Assembly (NCBI RefSeq): GCF_000802225.1
Contig: NZ_JTDI01000001.1
Coordinates: 434,001 to 498,000, forward strand
DNA: 64,000 nucleotides
Direction: 5' to 3'
Origin: Novosphingobium malaysiense
GTDB lineage: Bacteria > Pseudomonadota > Alphaproteobacteria > Sphingomonadales > Sphingomonadaceae
Below, piece by piece: positions 8,482-17,025 of this stretch. The notes beneath the pieces were generated by a model, which saw only the letters and a list, made by a program, of their open reading frames with translations, ran no database searches and was not told where the DNA came from. The translations under genes were made by a program, and so were the position numbers. The stretch's first letter is position 1. The number at the start of each line of letters is the position of its first letter.

Positions 8482-10135
8482 TCTTCCAGACCATTTCCAG
8501 ACCGTAACCGGCTGTCTTTTTTGAGGAAAAAAGGGCGGCCGGCGCGGTTGTGGGAGGGGGTGGGGGGAGGACCGCGCCGGCCTTCACACCCCAAAAGCCC
8601 GAAACCGGCACTCCGTTCCCGACAATATCCCGCCTGCGCCCAGCCGTGCGCTTATTTCGACGAGTCGACAGGTTGACACGGTTTACACGGTCCAGAGAGA
8701 AATCCGTGCCCGGGCCGTGGAGAGATTTGTACTCCATCGGGGGGTGGTCAGAACCACTGCCCCCCTCCCGCAGGCGGGAGGGGTTAGGGGTGGGCAGTCC
8801 GGACGCTGACGTAGCGTTTGCGCCGTCGGTGGCTGCGCGAGATTCCGGATCTGAACCGCACGCTGCGTTTGCGAGCCCACCCCCGGCCCCTCCCGCTTGC
8901 GGGAGGGGAGAGTCAGCGCTGCCCTTCTCCGTCCCGCCAACCTCATCCCCCAAGAACCCATCCACGCGCCCAAAGGCATGGCCCTGCCAGCCGTCCCACT
9001 GCGCGCCGCTTTCGGCGTGGAAGTCGGCATATTCCGGCGCGGGGGGATAGGACGGGTCGGGCAGGCCTTCGGGCCGGTCGGGATCGTCGACGCTAACCCC
9101 GTGCTTCTCCTCGAAGGCAGCCTCGGCCTCCTCGGCAGCCTCGATCCAGGCCTCGTTCGCCGCGACGAAGGCCGGTTCGGCCCGCTCGCGCACGAACGCC
9201 GCGCGGTCCGGCGGCAGCGGCAGGGGATCGGCTGCGCGCTCCTCCTGCGCATGGTACTCCTCCACCGGGCGCGGCGGCAGGCCCTCCTCGTCCTCGCTGC
9301 CGAGATGCGCCGCCGCATCCTCGCCCGCGATCACCGCGAGCGCCTCGTCGAAGCGGCCCGCCAGCGCCTGCACCGCGCTCTCCTCGTCCCCGGCCAGCCG
9401 GTCGAGCCGCGCGAGGTGCGCCAGCAGCAGCCGCGTGTCGTAGCGCTGGCGCTTGCCGACCAGCTCGCCGCGGAACCAGACCGCCTCCTCCACCCCGTCG
9501 AGCGCGCGCGTCGCCAGCACTTCCTCGGCATGGCCGCGCGCGAGCACCAGCGCCGCCTGCCACCCCCGCGCAAAGGCCGCATCGCGCCGCCGCAACACAT
9601 AGGCCGACTGCCGGCTCATCCCGACCCGCGCGCAGGCCGCGCGCACATCGCCCTTTTCGGAGAGGTGATGGAGAAACCGCACCTTGCGCCCCGCATCCCA
9701 GGCATGGTGCGAGACGAAAGCCCCGTCCCCGGCCACGGCATCCGCCGCCGACGGCTTGCGGCAGATCCCGCCCGTCGCCGGACAGACCCACGCGCTGACC
9801 ACCCCCGTATCCGAAGGCAAGGGCCGGGGCGGCTCATCGTCCGGATCGTGCGGCGCCCACCCCGCAAAACCCGCCTCGTCCGACGGCAACCCGATATCGC
9901 GCTCCACCGGAATCCACCCCCGCCCGAACCGCACAGACGGACCATCCCATTCCTCCCCGAGCTCGTCTCGGGGAGGGGGACCGCCCGGCGCAGCCGGGTG
10001 GTGGAGGGGGACATCCTCCCCCGCTGGGGGAGGGGGACCATCGGAACGATGGTGGAGGGGCACACGCGGCAAGCCCCGCCCTCCCCCTTCAGAATCACGG
10101 GCAGCGGACGGACGCGGATCGGCAGGCTGGGACAT
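8465..10135 (-). CDS. HTH-containing hypothetical protein with repeat-derived ends
   Basis: A 556-residue frame starting at ATG 10135 after GGGGGTG. The centre (about residues 110-375) has normal coding composition and a helix-turn-helix (KVRFLHHLSEKGDVRAACAR onward, about 151-187) like small terminase subunits or recombination regulators that bind DNA. Residues about 15-61 (HHRSDGPPPPAGEDVPLHH...) and the stretch near 400-470 are translations of dispersed GC-rich palindromes, and the last about 40 residues overlap the end of the convergent rlpA-like gene by 17 bp. The true C-terminus may have been shorter before repeats invaded. Function is unknown; no phage genes surround it. Confidence 0.6.
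   Translation of the reverse strand: MSQPADPRPSAARDSEGGGRGLPRVPLHHRSDGPPPPAGEDVPLHHPAAPGGPPPRDELGEEWDGPSVRFGRGWIPVERDIGLPSDEAGFAGWAPHDPDDEPPRPLPSDTGVVSAWVCPATGGICRKPSAADAVAGDGAFVSHHAWDAGRKVRFLHHLSEKGDVRAACARVGMSRQSAYVLRRRDAAFARGWQAALVLARGHAEEVLATRALDGVEEAVWFRGELVGKRQRYDTRLLLAHLARLDRLAGDEESAVQALAGRFDEALAVIAGEDAAAHLGSEDEEGLPPRPVEEYHAQEERAADPLPLPPDRAAFVRERAEPAFVAANEAWIEAAEEAEAAFEEKHGVSVDDPDRPEGLPDPSYPPAPEYADFHAESGAQWDGWQGHAFGRVDGFLGDEVGGTEKGSADSPLPQAGGAGGGLANAACGSDPESRAATDGANATSASGLPTPNPSRLREGGSGSDHPPMEYKSLHGPGTDFSLDRVNRVNLSTRRNKRTAGRRRDIVGNGVPVSGFWGVKAGAVLPPPPPTTAPAALFSSKKTAGYGLEMVWKIRRRA
8672..8697. repeat. 26-bp dispersed repeat, second copy
   Basis: Matches the reverse complement of 4426-4451 at 25 of 26 bases. 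It includes a TTGACA-like box and lies inside the 3' part of the HTH gene, where it encodes DRVNRVN on the minus strand. Confidence 0.65.
8757..8912. repeat. Inverted pair of CCCTCCCGC palindromes
   Basis: Two GC-rich palindromes (about 8757-8795 and 8879-8912), each built on CCCTCCCGC/GCGGGAGGG with a G-rich tail, face each other around 80 bp. Both are translated within the C-terminal part of the HTH gene. Confidence 0.75.
9948..10090. repeat. Cluster of GC-rich palindromes in the 5' end of the HTH gene
   Basis: Successive short palindromes (CCCCGAG/CTCGGGG, CCCCCGC/GGGGGAGG, CATCG/CGATG) separated by GGTGGAGGGG units. The same units recur at 12536-12597. They encode Pro/His-rich, low-complexity residues of the HTH protein. 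Confidence 0.7.
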
Positions 10136-10364
10136 GGTTCACCCCCAAGGCTGGAGCAACAGGACCGGCGCCCTCACGCGCGCCGGGGTGAACCGGGATA
10201 TTTATGGCAGATTGGGGTGTGTAGGAAAGACGCACGCGAACGAAAAGCGTTAACCTTGCTCTACTGCCTCACGCAAACTTCTAAATTCAAGAACTTCGAT
10301 AATTCTTCAAATTAAAAATTATACACCACCAGATTTTGAACTTGATGGAAATTTAAGAGATAGC

Positions 10365-10392
10365 AATATCTAAATATCTCTATTTAGATATT
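10365..10392. promoter_or_regulatory. 12-bp perfect inverted repeat upstream of island gene
   Basis: AATATCTAAATA (10365-10376) and TATTTAGATATT (10381-10392) form a perfect palindrome with a 4-nt centre, 16 bp before the ATG. It could be an operator or an mRNA hairpin controlling translation. Confidence 0.5.
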
Positions 10393-10408
10393 TAAGCGAG
10401 CCCTAAAA

Positions 10409-11704
10409 ATGAAGCCATTTCAAAAATTTTTGAATATAGCAATGATTTCTATAACATTACTTTGCATTGTTACTTTCATTTATATCGCATATAAAAGCAA
10501 TATATTCATATATTCTACCAATAAACAAAATATAGATGAACACAACTTAAGTAACCAAGATGCAATAAATGCCGTTTTTGGAACCTTACAATTTAGCATT
10601 TCGGTTATATCGTCTCTAGTAGTTATAATATCAGTTGTAATTTCTGTATTTGTAGGGCGAACACTTAGAGATGCTCAATCGACAGCTAGAAAAGAAATAG
10701 AAGAGTTTGCGAATTTATACAGAAACAATCTAGACCAAATCGACAAAACTCTATCAGTTCAAGCATCATCAGCAATAAGCGCGTATATGTCATCGAATGA
10801 TGTTTCTAAACTACTTGATCAATATAAAAAAGATTTGAAATCAATAGAAAAAGACAGAGAAGACATACTGCCAATTATACGTGAGTATAGGGAATTTAAT
10901 AACGCAAGAAAGGAACAAGAAACAGACTTCAACGGCCCCTTCCTTTCACTTAACGGAGAATACGATGAAGTTAAAGAAATTGATAGAAATAGTGAAGAAA
11001 TTGACAGAGAAAAGGCGATATCAGAATTCAAATTCTCCAATAGATCGAAAATGAGACAATCTCTTCTTCTTTTGGAAGAAGGGGCTTTGAGGCGAAAAGT
11101 ATCAGCAAATGATGCATTCAACGGAGCTCAAGTCGCAAGTAGTTTTCATTTTTCAGAGCTGTCGCATAGACTAGCAGTATGTGCAAACTGGCTTCACTCT
11201 ACAATACTTTATCAGGCAAGAGTATTTCGAGCCGAATACGAAAGAGGTGACCGCTTCACGGCCATTCCCTCAGCTGAAGAAGGGCGCTTTACGCTTGTTA
11301 GCGACAACCCAAGTAACAATGAGCTCATTTCTAACGAGATACGCAACAATGCTCATGAAAAAATATTTGGTCTATTTAATCAAGGGGACTTCTTAGAAAT
11401 TCACCTTGTTCTTTCCGAAATTTGGAATGTAGCAGTAAGATCAAACTCCCTAGAAACTTATATATCGGAAGCTGAAACCAATATCTCTCGCCACAACGAA
11501 GCTGGGATAAGGGTGCCTGCTTACGCATATGCACAACTAGCTAGGGCATATGCAATGTTCTGTCCTACAGGATGGGCAACTAGAGCTGAGGACGTCCTGC
11601 AAAAAGCAAATGAAGCACTTCAAGAGGAGAGCATAATAAGCATGTCGTATATACACTCTCTACAAGAGATGCGCTATGTACAACAAGCTTTGTCTTCTAT
11701 TTGA
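10409..11704 (+). CDS. Orphan membrane protein with two N-terminal TM helices
   Basis: A 431-residue protein I do not recognise. Two hydrophobic segments (about 8-28 and 57-82) anchor it in the inner membrane. They are followed by a charged, probably coiled-coil region (about 85-165) and a long helical C-terminal domain (about 200-430) with a TPR-like look near AYAQLARAYAMF. The ATG at 10409 has only a weak ribosome site. Codons are A/T-ending, unlike every neighbour, and the gene is alone in an AT-rich island, so it was probably acquired. A small ACATTT/AAATGT hairpin follows the stop (11722-11735). A membrane sensor or defence role is possible but not shown. Confidence 0.75.
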   Translation: MKPFQKFLNIAMISITLLCIVTFIYIAYKSNIFIYSTNKQNIDEHNLSNQDAINAVFGTLQFSISVISSLVVIISVVISVFVGRTLRDAQSTARKEIEEFANLYRNNLDQIDKTLSVQASSAISAYMSSNDVSKLLDQYKKDLKSIEKDREDILPIIREYREFNNARKEQETDFNGPFLSLNGEYDEVKEIDRNSEEIDREKAISEFKFSNRSKMRQSLLLLEEGALRRKVSANDAFNGAQVASSFHFSELSHRLAVCANWLHSTILYQARVFRAEYERGDRFTAIPSAEEGRFTLVSDNPSNNELISNEIRNNAHEKIFGLFNQGDFLEIHLVLSEIWNVAVRSNSLETYISEAETNISRHNEAGIRVPAYAYAQLARAYAMFCPTGWATRAEDVLQKANEALQEESIISMSYIHSLQEMRYVQQALSSI

Positions 11705-11767
11705 TTTCAGTTAATATGAATACATTTTGAAATGTCATTTTATGCGTATTCAAGGCCAAAGTTAACC

Positions 11768-12593
11768 GCTCTTCCCTACCGCCAACCGCCTGACAGCAGG
11801 CCAATGAGCGTACTGCATCAGGGGCGCACCACACTTCCTAGCTGGAATTGAGCCCGCCGCTCGCGTCGGGGTCGAAAGCATAAACCGCGAGCATCGCGAG
11901 ATCCTGGCGGCGCAGACGGCCTGAGGACTCCCACCAGCGTTCGTCATTGCGAGCGGAGCGAAGCAATCCAGAGCGGTTGACGGTCGCTCTGAATAGCCGG
12001 GGCCCTGCGGGCCTCGCCATGACGATGGAGGTGAGGCCTCCGTCACCCCCGCTTCGTCGCCCCGACGCAGGTGGGGGTCCCGCTTGTGGCGTCTGGCGCC
12101 GGGCAAGAAAGCAGGATCCCCGCCTGCGCGGGGATGACGGGTGGGGGTAGCTGAGATGAGGGATCGGGGAACGGTGCGGCAAGGCCGAAGACGCGCCCTC
12201 TCCGTTCGTGTCGAGCCCCTCGGCATGCTCGGGATAAACTTCGGCCGAAAGGCCGAAGTCGGGACACGGGTGGCGCTGGCGTGTCTCGACTTCGCTCGAC
12301 ACGAACGGGATGTGGGGGCGAACGGGACGTGGGGGCGCAAACGGGGGCCGGTGACGTATTGCCGGGGAGCCCACCCCGCTGCGACTAGCGCCGTGGGCGC
12401 AAGTCTCGCGGCCCTCCCGCTTGCGGGAGGGCGGACCTCGCGCGGTCTTTCGGCGGGGCGCTGGCACTCCCCTCCCGCAAGCGGGAGGGGTTGGGGGTGG
12501 GCTTCCTGGCGCGGCGCTCGCGTTGCGGCGGCTGTGCCCCTCCACCATCCTGCGGATGGTCCCCCTCCCCGAGACAAGCTCGGGGAGGAATTA
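11768..12593. repeat. Repeat-rich intergenic region without a supported gene
   Basis: About 800 bp packed with different dispersed palindromes: GCGAGCGGAGCGAAGCAATC (11950-11969) with its inverted partner near 12000-12025, a CCCCGCCTGCGCGGGGAT unit near 12118-12135, a composite copy of the 28-bp-arm element (12202-12308), and CCCTCCCGC palindromes at 12413-12431, 12469-12502 and 12536-12597. Open frames here translate repeat units only and are not called as genes. Confidence 0.8.
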
Positions 12594-15551
12594 TCAGGCC
12601 CCCAGCAGCGGTTTCAGGTAGTGGCCGGTGAAGCTGCGCGGGTTCTGCACCACTTGCTCGGGCGTGCCTTCCGCGACGATCTCGCCGCCGCGCACGCCGC
12701 CTTCCGGGCCGAGGTCGATGATCCAGTCGGCGGTCTTGATCACGTCGAGGTTGTGTTCGATCACCACCACCGAATTGCCCTGGTCGACGAGGCGGTGGAG
12801 CACTTCGAGCAGTTTGCGCACGTCCTCGAAGTGGAGGCCGGTGGTCGGCTCGTCGAGGATGTAGAGCGTCTGCCCGGTCGAGCGGCGGGCGAGTTCCTTG
12901 GCGAGCTTCACGCGCTGGGCCTCGCCGCCCGATAGCGTCGTCGCCTGCTGGCCCACCTTGACGTAGCCGAGGCCCACTTCGTTCAGCATGTGCATCTTGT
13001 CGCGGATCGGCGGCACCGCCTTGAAGAACTCCTCCGCGTCCTCGATCGTCATGTCGAGCACGTCGGCGATCGAGTGGCCCTTGAACTTCACCTCCAGCGT
13101 CTCGCGGTTGTAGCGCTTGCCGTGGCATTCCTCGCACGTCACGTAAACGTCGGGCAGGAAGTGCATCTCGATCTTGATCAGGCCGTCGCCCTGGCACGCC
13201 TCGCACCGGCCGCCCTTGACGTTGAAGCTGAAGCGCCCGGGCTTGTAGCCGCGCGCCTCGCTTTCCGGCAGGCCCGCGAACCAGTCGCGGATCTGGGTGA
13301 AGGCGCCGGTGTAAGTGGCCGGGTTGGAGCGCGGGGTGCGGCCGATCGGGGACTGGTCGATCTCGATCACCTTGTCGCACATTTCGAGCCCGGTCACGCG
13401 GTCGTGCGGCCCGGCGATCACCCGCGCCCCGTTGAGCGTGCGCGCGGCGGCGGCGTGGAGCGTGTCGAGCGTGAGGCTGGACTTGCCCGAGCCGGAGACG
13501 CCGGTGACGCAGCAGAAGGTGCCGAGCGGGAACTTCGCGGTGACGCCCGTCAGGTTGTTGGCGCGCGCGTTCTCCACGGTGACGAAGTGGCCGTTGCCCC
13601 GGCGGCGCGTTGCGGGCACCTCGATCCGGCGCGCGCCGGTGAGGTACTGCGCGGTGAGGCTGGTCTTGGACTTGAGCACCTGCTTGAGCGTGCCTTCGGC
13701 CACCACCTCGCCCCCGTGGACGCCCGCGCCGGGGCCGAGGTCCACCACATGATCGGCGGCGCGGATCGCGTCCTCGTCATGCTCGACGACGATCACCGTG
13801 TTGCCGAGGTCGCGCAGGCGTTTCAGCGTTTCCAGCAGCCGGTCGTTGTCGCGCTGGTGCAGGCCGATGCTGGGCTCGTCGAGCACGTAGAGCACGCCCG
13901 AAAGCCCCGAACCGATCTGGCTGGCGAGACGGATGCGCTGGCTCTCCCCGCCCGACAGCGTGCCGCTGGTGCGGTCGAGGTTGAGGTAGTCGAGCCCGAC
14001 GTTGTTGAGGAAGCCGAGCCGCTCGTTGATCTCCTTGAGGATGGCGTGTGCGATCTGCTGCTGCTGGCTGGTGAGCTTGCCCTCCAGCGTGCCGAACCAC
14101 TTGTAGGCATCGGCCACCGAAAGCCGCGCGGCATCGGCGATGTCGCTCTCGGCGATCTTCACGCTGAGCGCCTCGGGCTTGAGGCGCTTGCCGTCGCACA
14201 CCTCGCAGGGCTGCGCGGTCTGGAACTTGGCCAGCTCCTCGCGCATCCAGGCGCTGTCGGTCTGCACCATGCGGCGGTTGAGGTTGCCGATCACGCCCTC
14301 GAACGGCTTGTTGACGGTATATTCCTTGCGCCCGTCCTTGAACGTCAGCGGCACCGGCGCGCCCGCGGTTCCATAAAGCACGACGATGCGCACTTCCTTG
14401 GGCAGGTCGTGCCAGGGCGTGGTGAGATCGAACCCGAAATGCTTGGCGAGGCTGGAGAGCACCTGCATGTAATAGGGGCTCGGCGGGTTGGACTTCGCCC
14501 ACGGCGCGACCGCGCCCTGCTTGAGCGTCAGCCCCTCGTTCGGGACCACCAGCTGCGGATCGAACAGCAGTTTCTCACCCAGCCCGTCACAGGCCGGGCA
14601 GGCCCCCTGCGGCGCGTTGAAGGAGAACAGCCGCGGCTCGATCTCCTCGATCGTGAAGCCGGAGACCGGGCATGCGAACTTTTCGGAGAACACGATGCGG
14701 TTGGGCGGCAGGCCGGCGCCTTTCATCGCGCCCCCCTTCCCGTTCGCGTCGAGCGAAGTCGAGACGCCCTGCCCCCGTGTCTCGACTTCGCTCGACACGA
14801 ACGGAGGTTGACTGACTTCCGCCACCGTCTTGTCTGCCAGATCGACATAGGCCAGCCCCTCGGCCAGCTTGAGCGCCTGCTCGAAGCTGTCGGCCAGCCG
14901 CGTCTGGATGCCGTCCTTCACCGCGATGCGGTCGACCACGACTTCAATGTCGTGCTTGTACTTCTTGTCGAGCGCGGGGGCGTCCTCGATCTGGTAAAGC
15001 TCGCCGTCGATGCGCACGCGGGTGAAGCCGGCCTTCTGCCACTCGGCCAGTTCCTTGCGGTATTCCCCCTTGCGCCCGCGCACCACCGGGGCGAGCAGGT
15101 AGAGCCGCGTGCCCTCGGGCAGCGCCATGACCCTATCGACCATGTTGGACACCGTCTGCGCCTCGATCGGCAGGCCGGTGGCGGGCGAATAGGGAATGCC
15201 CACGCGCGCCCAGAGCAGGCGCATGTAGTCCCAGATCTCGGTCACGGTGGCGACGGTGGAGCGCGGGTTGCGGCTGGTGGTCTTCTGCTCGATCGAGATC
15301 GCGGGAGAAAGCCCGTCGATATGCTCGACGTCGGGCTTCTGCATCATCTCGAGGAACTGGCGCGCATAGGCGCTCAGCGATTCCACATAGCGGCGCTGCC
15401 CCTCGGCATAGATCGTGTCGAACGCCAGGCTCGACTTGCCCGAGCCCGACAGGCCGGTGATCACGATCAGCTTCTCGCGCGGTAACGCAATGTCAAAGCC
15501 CTTGAGGTTATGCTCGCGCGCGCCGCGCACGGTGATGTGGGTGAGACTCAT
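12594..15551 (-). CDS. uvrA: Excinuclease ABC subunit A
   Basis: A 985-residue DNA damage sensor of nucleotide excision repair. It has two ABC ATPase modules, with Walker [10 protein letters not shown] at 33-41 and GVSGSGKSS in the second half, ABC signatures ([24 protein letters not shown]), and zinc modules with CPACDG and the CEAC...[10 protein letters not shown] pair. Family length is about 940-970. The excess comes from an in-frame palindromic element encoding residues about 250-271 (FVSSEVETR...VSTSLDANG), just before the segment leading to the first zinc module. The frame is intact, so the protein is probably functional. A LexA box lies 12 bp upstream. Confidence 0.96.
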   Translation of the reverse strand: MSLTHITVRGAREHNLKGFDIALPREKLIVITGLSGSGKSSLAFDTIYAEGQRRYVESLSAYARQFLEMMQKPDVEHIDGLSPAISIEQKTTSRNPRSTVATVTEIWDYMRLLWARVGIPYSPATGLPIEAQTVSNMVDRVMALPEGTRLYLLAPVVRGRKGEYRKELAEWQKAGFTRVRIDGELYQIEDAPALDKKYKHDIEVVVDRIAVKDGIQTRLADSFEQALKLAEGLAYVDLADKTVAEVSQPPFVSSEVETRGQGVSTSLDANGKGGAMKGAGLPPNRIVFSEKFACPVSGFTIEEIEPRLFSFNAPQGACPACDGLGEKLLFDPQLVVPNEGLTLKQGAVAPWAKSNPPSPYYMQVLSSLAKHFGFDLTTPWHDLPKEVRIVVLYGTAGAPVPLTFKDGRKEYTVNKPFEGVIGNLNRRMVQTDSAWMREELAKFQTAQPCEVCDGKRLKPEALSVKIAESDIADAARLSVADAYKWFGTLEGKLTSQQQQIAHAILKEINERLGFLNNVGLDYLNLDRTSGTLSGGESQRIRLASQIGSGLSGVLYVLDEPSIGLHQRDNDRLLETLKRLRDLGNTVIVVEHDEDAIRAADHVVDLGPGAGVHGGEVVAEGTLKQVLKSKTSLTAQYLTGARRIEVPATRRRGNGHFVTVENARANNLTGVTAKFPLGTFCCVTGVSGSGKSSLTLDTLHAAAARTLNGARVIAGPHDRVTGLEMCDKVIEIDQSPIGRTPRSNPATYTGAFTQIRDWFAGLPESEARGYKPGRFSFNVKGGRCEACQGDGLIKIEMHFLPDVYVTCEECHGKRYNRETLEVKFKGHSIADVLDMTIEDAEEFFKAVPPIRDKMHMLNEVGLGYVKVGQQATTLSGGEAQRVKLAKELARRSTGQTLYILDEPTTGLHFEDVRKLLEVLHRLVDQGNSVVVIEHNLDVIKTADWIIDLGPEGGVRGGEIVAEGTPEQVVQNPRSFTGHYLKPLLGA
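14741..14804. repeat. Palindromic element copy inside uvrA
   Basis: Arms 14741-14766 and 14776-14804 match the 28-bp-arm element with a few substitutions and a shortened spacer. It lies wholly in the uvrA frame without a stop codon, adding about 22 residues. The change from CGTTCGTG to CGTTCGCG in the left arm is a compatible substitution. Confidence 0.88.
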
Positions 15552-15562
15552 GGGAGGCGTAT

Positions 15563-15577
15563 GTTCCAGATTTGTTC
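15563..15577 (-). promoter_or_regulatory. LexA (SOS) box of uvrA
   Basis: GTTC-N7-GTTC (15563-15566 and 15574-15577), the direct-repeat LexA operator known in alphaproteobacteria, centred about 19 bp before the uvrA ATG. It implies SOS induction of uvrA. Confidence 0.8.
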
Positions 15578-15699
15578 GCGCCTAGCAAGAGGCGGTAAGT
15601 CGAGCCCTAGATGGGATCGCAACGGCTCATCGCAATCCCTTTGCCTCGCCAACGCGCGGACGGCATAAACGTGGCAAGGGACAAAAGGGACCGGGAATC

Positions 15700-16062
15700 A
15701 TGAGGGTATCGCACTTCGCACCCGCGCTTTGCGCGCTGGCTTTCGTCACAGGCCTGGCTTCGGCACCGGTCAGCGCGGACGATCCGAAAGATCCGGCCAT
15801 GGCCACCCGTGCCGCACGCGAGCGGGACCGGGCGATCATCCGGCAGCTCAACCGCGACCAGGCAGCCTACGTGCAGCGGCGCGACGCCGAATATGCCAAG
15901 GGCTGGGCGGCCTATCGCCGCGCCCAGACCGGCGAACGGGAACACCGCGAGGACCAGCGGGCCTACGCCGAGGCGCGCAGCGACTATGAAGCTGCGATGG
16001 CCGACTGGCGAAGGGACGTCGACGCCTGCCGTGCCGGCTACTACGAGCACTGCGCGCGTTAG
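15700..16062 (+). CDS. Small exported hypothetical protein
   Basis: A 120-residue protein with a clear signal peptide (about 1-26, ending VSADD) and a mature part rich in Arg, Glu, Ala and Tyr, probably one long charged helix (ARERDRAIIRQLNRDQAAYV and on), closing with two Cys (DACRAGYYEHC) that may form a disulfide. It is expected in the periplasm. Divergent from uvrA; no family recognised. Confidence 0.72.
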   Translation: MRVSHFAPALCALAFVTGLASAPVSADDPKDPAMATRAARERDRAIIRQLNRDQAAYVQRRDAEYAKGWAAYRRAQTGEREHREDQRAYAEARSDYEAAMADWRRDVDACRAGYYEHCAR

Positions 16063-16171
16063 GCACCGGCCTAACGCGGTCCACTGCGACCACAACCACA
16101 GCAACGCCTCATCGCACACCCGGCGCGGTTCGTCGCGGGACGAGAGCGTTTCGCTTTAGAGACGCCGTGAA

Positions 16172-16245
16172 TAAGCATATATTGCTTAAATCGCAGGGAG
16201 AGGCGTAATATTTGTACAACGAACTGTTGCTTAAAGAGAATTTAA
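16172..16245 (+). promoter_or_regulatory. Candidate promoter/operator region with CtrA-type motif
   Basis: An AT-rich patch upstream of the UrcA gene. It contains a 17-bp palindrome TAAGCA-N5-TGCTTA (16172-16188), a repeated TTGCTTAAA (16182-16190 and 16227-16235) and a TTAA-N7-TTAA (16231-16245), the form of the CtrA cell-cycle regulator site. The transcription start is not identifiable. Confidence 0.4.
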
Positions 16246-16441
16246 TTAAAGAAGCAGCGTAACGGACAATTGCGAGTCGCCCCTTAATTCCATGCATATC
16301 CCGCTTGCCGGGACGCGACTTGCCACGCTGCCTCACCACCGTCGATTTACAGAGCTGTCTAACGGGTCGCGTCAGTGCTGTCGCCCAAGTCCACGGATTT
16401 GGGGCTCCTTTTCCTGCGTGGATCGAGAGAGGAGTAAGACC

Positions 16442-16819
16442 ATGAAGACGCTATCTTTGGCGGCCGTTGCCGCTGCCCTATTGCTGACCGGCGCACCTTC
16501 TTATGCCGATGTCGTGGTGAAGGACCGTGACACTGCGAATGTCCCTTTCCGCGAAGTGCACTACGACGATCTTAATCTCGACACCCAAAAGGGCATCGAT
16601 TCCTTGAACGGCCGCATCAATCTGGCCGTTCGGCAGGTTTGCGGCTCGAACGACATCCGCCGGTTGCGCGAACATCTTGCAGTCAGAGCCTGCCGTACGG
16701 ATTCGCTTGGCCGCGCATATGCAGACCGTGACGCCATCCTCGAAGCCCGGATGGTCGCCCGCGAAAACCATGTCGACCTTGCAGCCATGGAGATGCCGCC
16801 ACTTCGCGTTCGGCATTGA
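16442..16819 (+). CDS. UrcA family protein
   Basis: A 125-residue secreted protein of the UrcA family, common in Sphingomonadales and Caulobacterales. It has a signal peptide (1-22), the hallmark VHYDDLNLDTQKGIDSLNGR strand-helix segment and two Cys (VCG and ACR) that likely form a disulfide. The ATG at 16442 follows GAGAGGAGT. Function is unknown; the protein acts in the periplasm or outside. A strong terminator follows and a candidate CtrA box precedes it. A second family member lies at 41197-41601. Confidence 0.88.
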   Translation: MKTLSLAAVAAALLLTGAPSYADVVVKDRDTANVPFREVHYDDLNLDTQKGIDSLNGRINLAVRQVCGSNDIRRLREHLAVRACRTDSLGRAYADRDAILEARMVARENHVDLAAMEMPPLRVRH

Positions 16820-16903
16820 AACCCCGGGCAAGGTGACAGCGATTTGAAGCGATCGAAGCCGCTCCCTGTTGAAATGCACGCCTGATCGACTGCCACCTGC
16901 TGC

Positions 16904-16948
16904 AGCAAAAGGTCCGCGCCATCCTGTGATGCGCGGATCTTTTGCTTT
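16904..16948 (+). terminator. Rho-independent terminator
   Basis: AGCAAAA-GGTCCGCGC (16904-16919) pairs with GCGCGGATC-TTTTGCT (16931-16946) around an 11-nt loop, with T-rich sequence in and after the 3' arm. It ends the UrcA transcript. Confidence 0.7.
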
Positions 16949-17025
16949 GTGCGCCCGCGACGCGACGGCCCAACGCACTCGTGCCCGGCCTTGCCTCGCA
17001 CTGGCCAGCGCCTAGGATGCCGGCC

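Larger units (their letters stand above)
10249..11767. other. AT-rich island between 7-bp direct repeats
   Basis: Base composition drops sharply from the GC-rich flanks at about 10256 and recovers at about 11760. The heptamer GTTAACC occurs exactly at both edges (10249-10255 and 11761-11767), as expected for a target-site duplication or recombination site. The interval holds one gene and no transposase or integrase. Origin by transfer is an inference from composition. Confidence 0.6.

Noticed and set aside
11762-12577. Open frames on the minus strand in the repeat cluster
   Set aside because: The translations are repeat units ([19 protein letters not shown] and similar), not a conserved protein. 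A short end (LAVYAFDPDASGGLNSS) might be a gene remnant but cannot be assigned.
8757-12597. A CRISPR array, suggested by many short repeats
   Set aside because: The repeats are palindromes of several types without regular spacing or unique spacers of constant length.
12990-15485. An 831-codon open frame antisense to uvrA
   Set aside because: Same cause; uvrA on the other strand has complete domain support.
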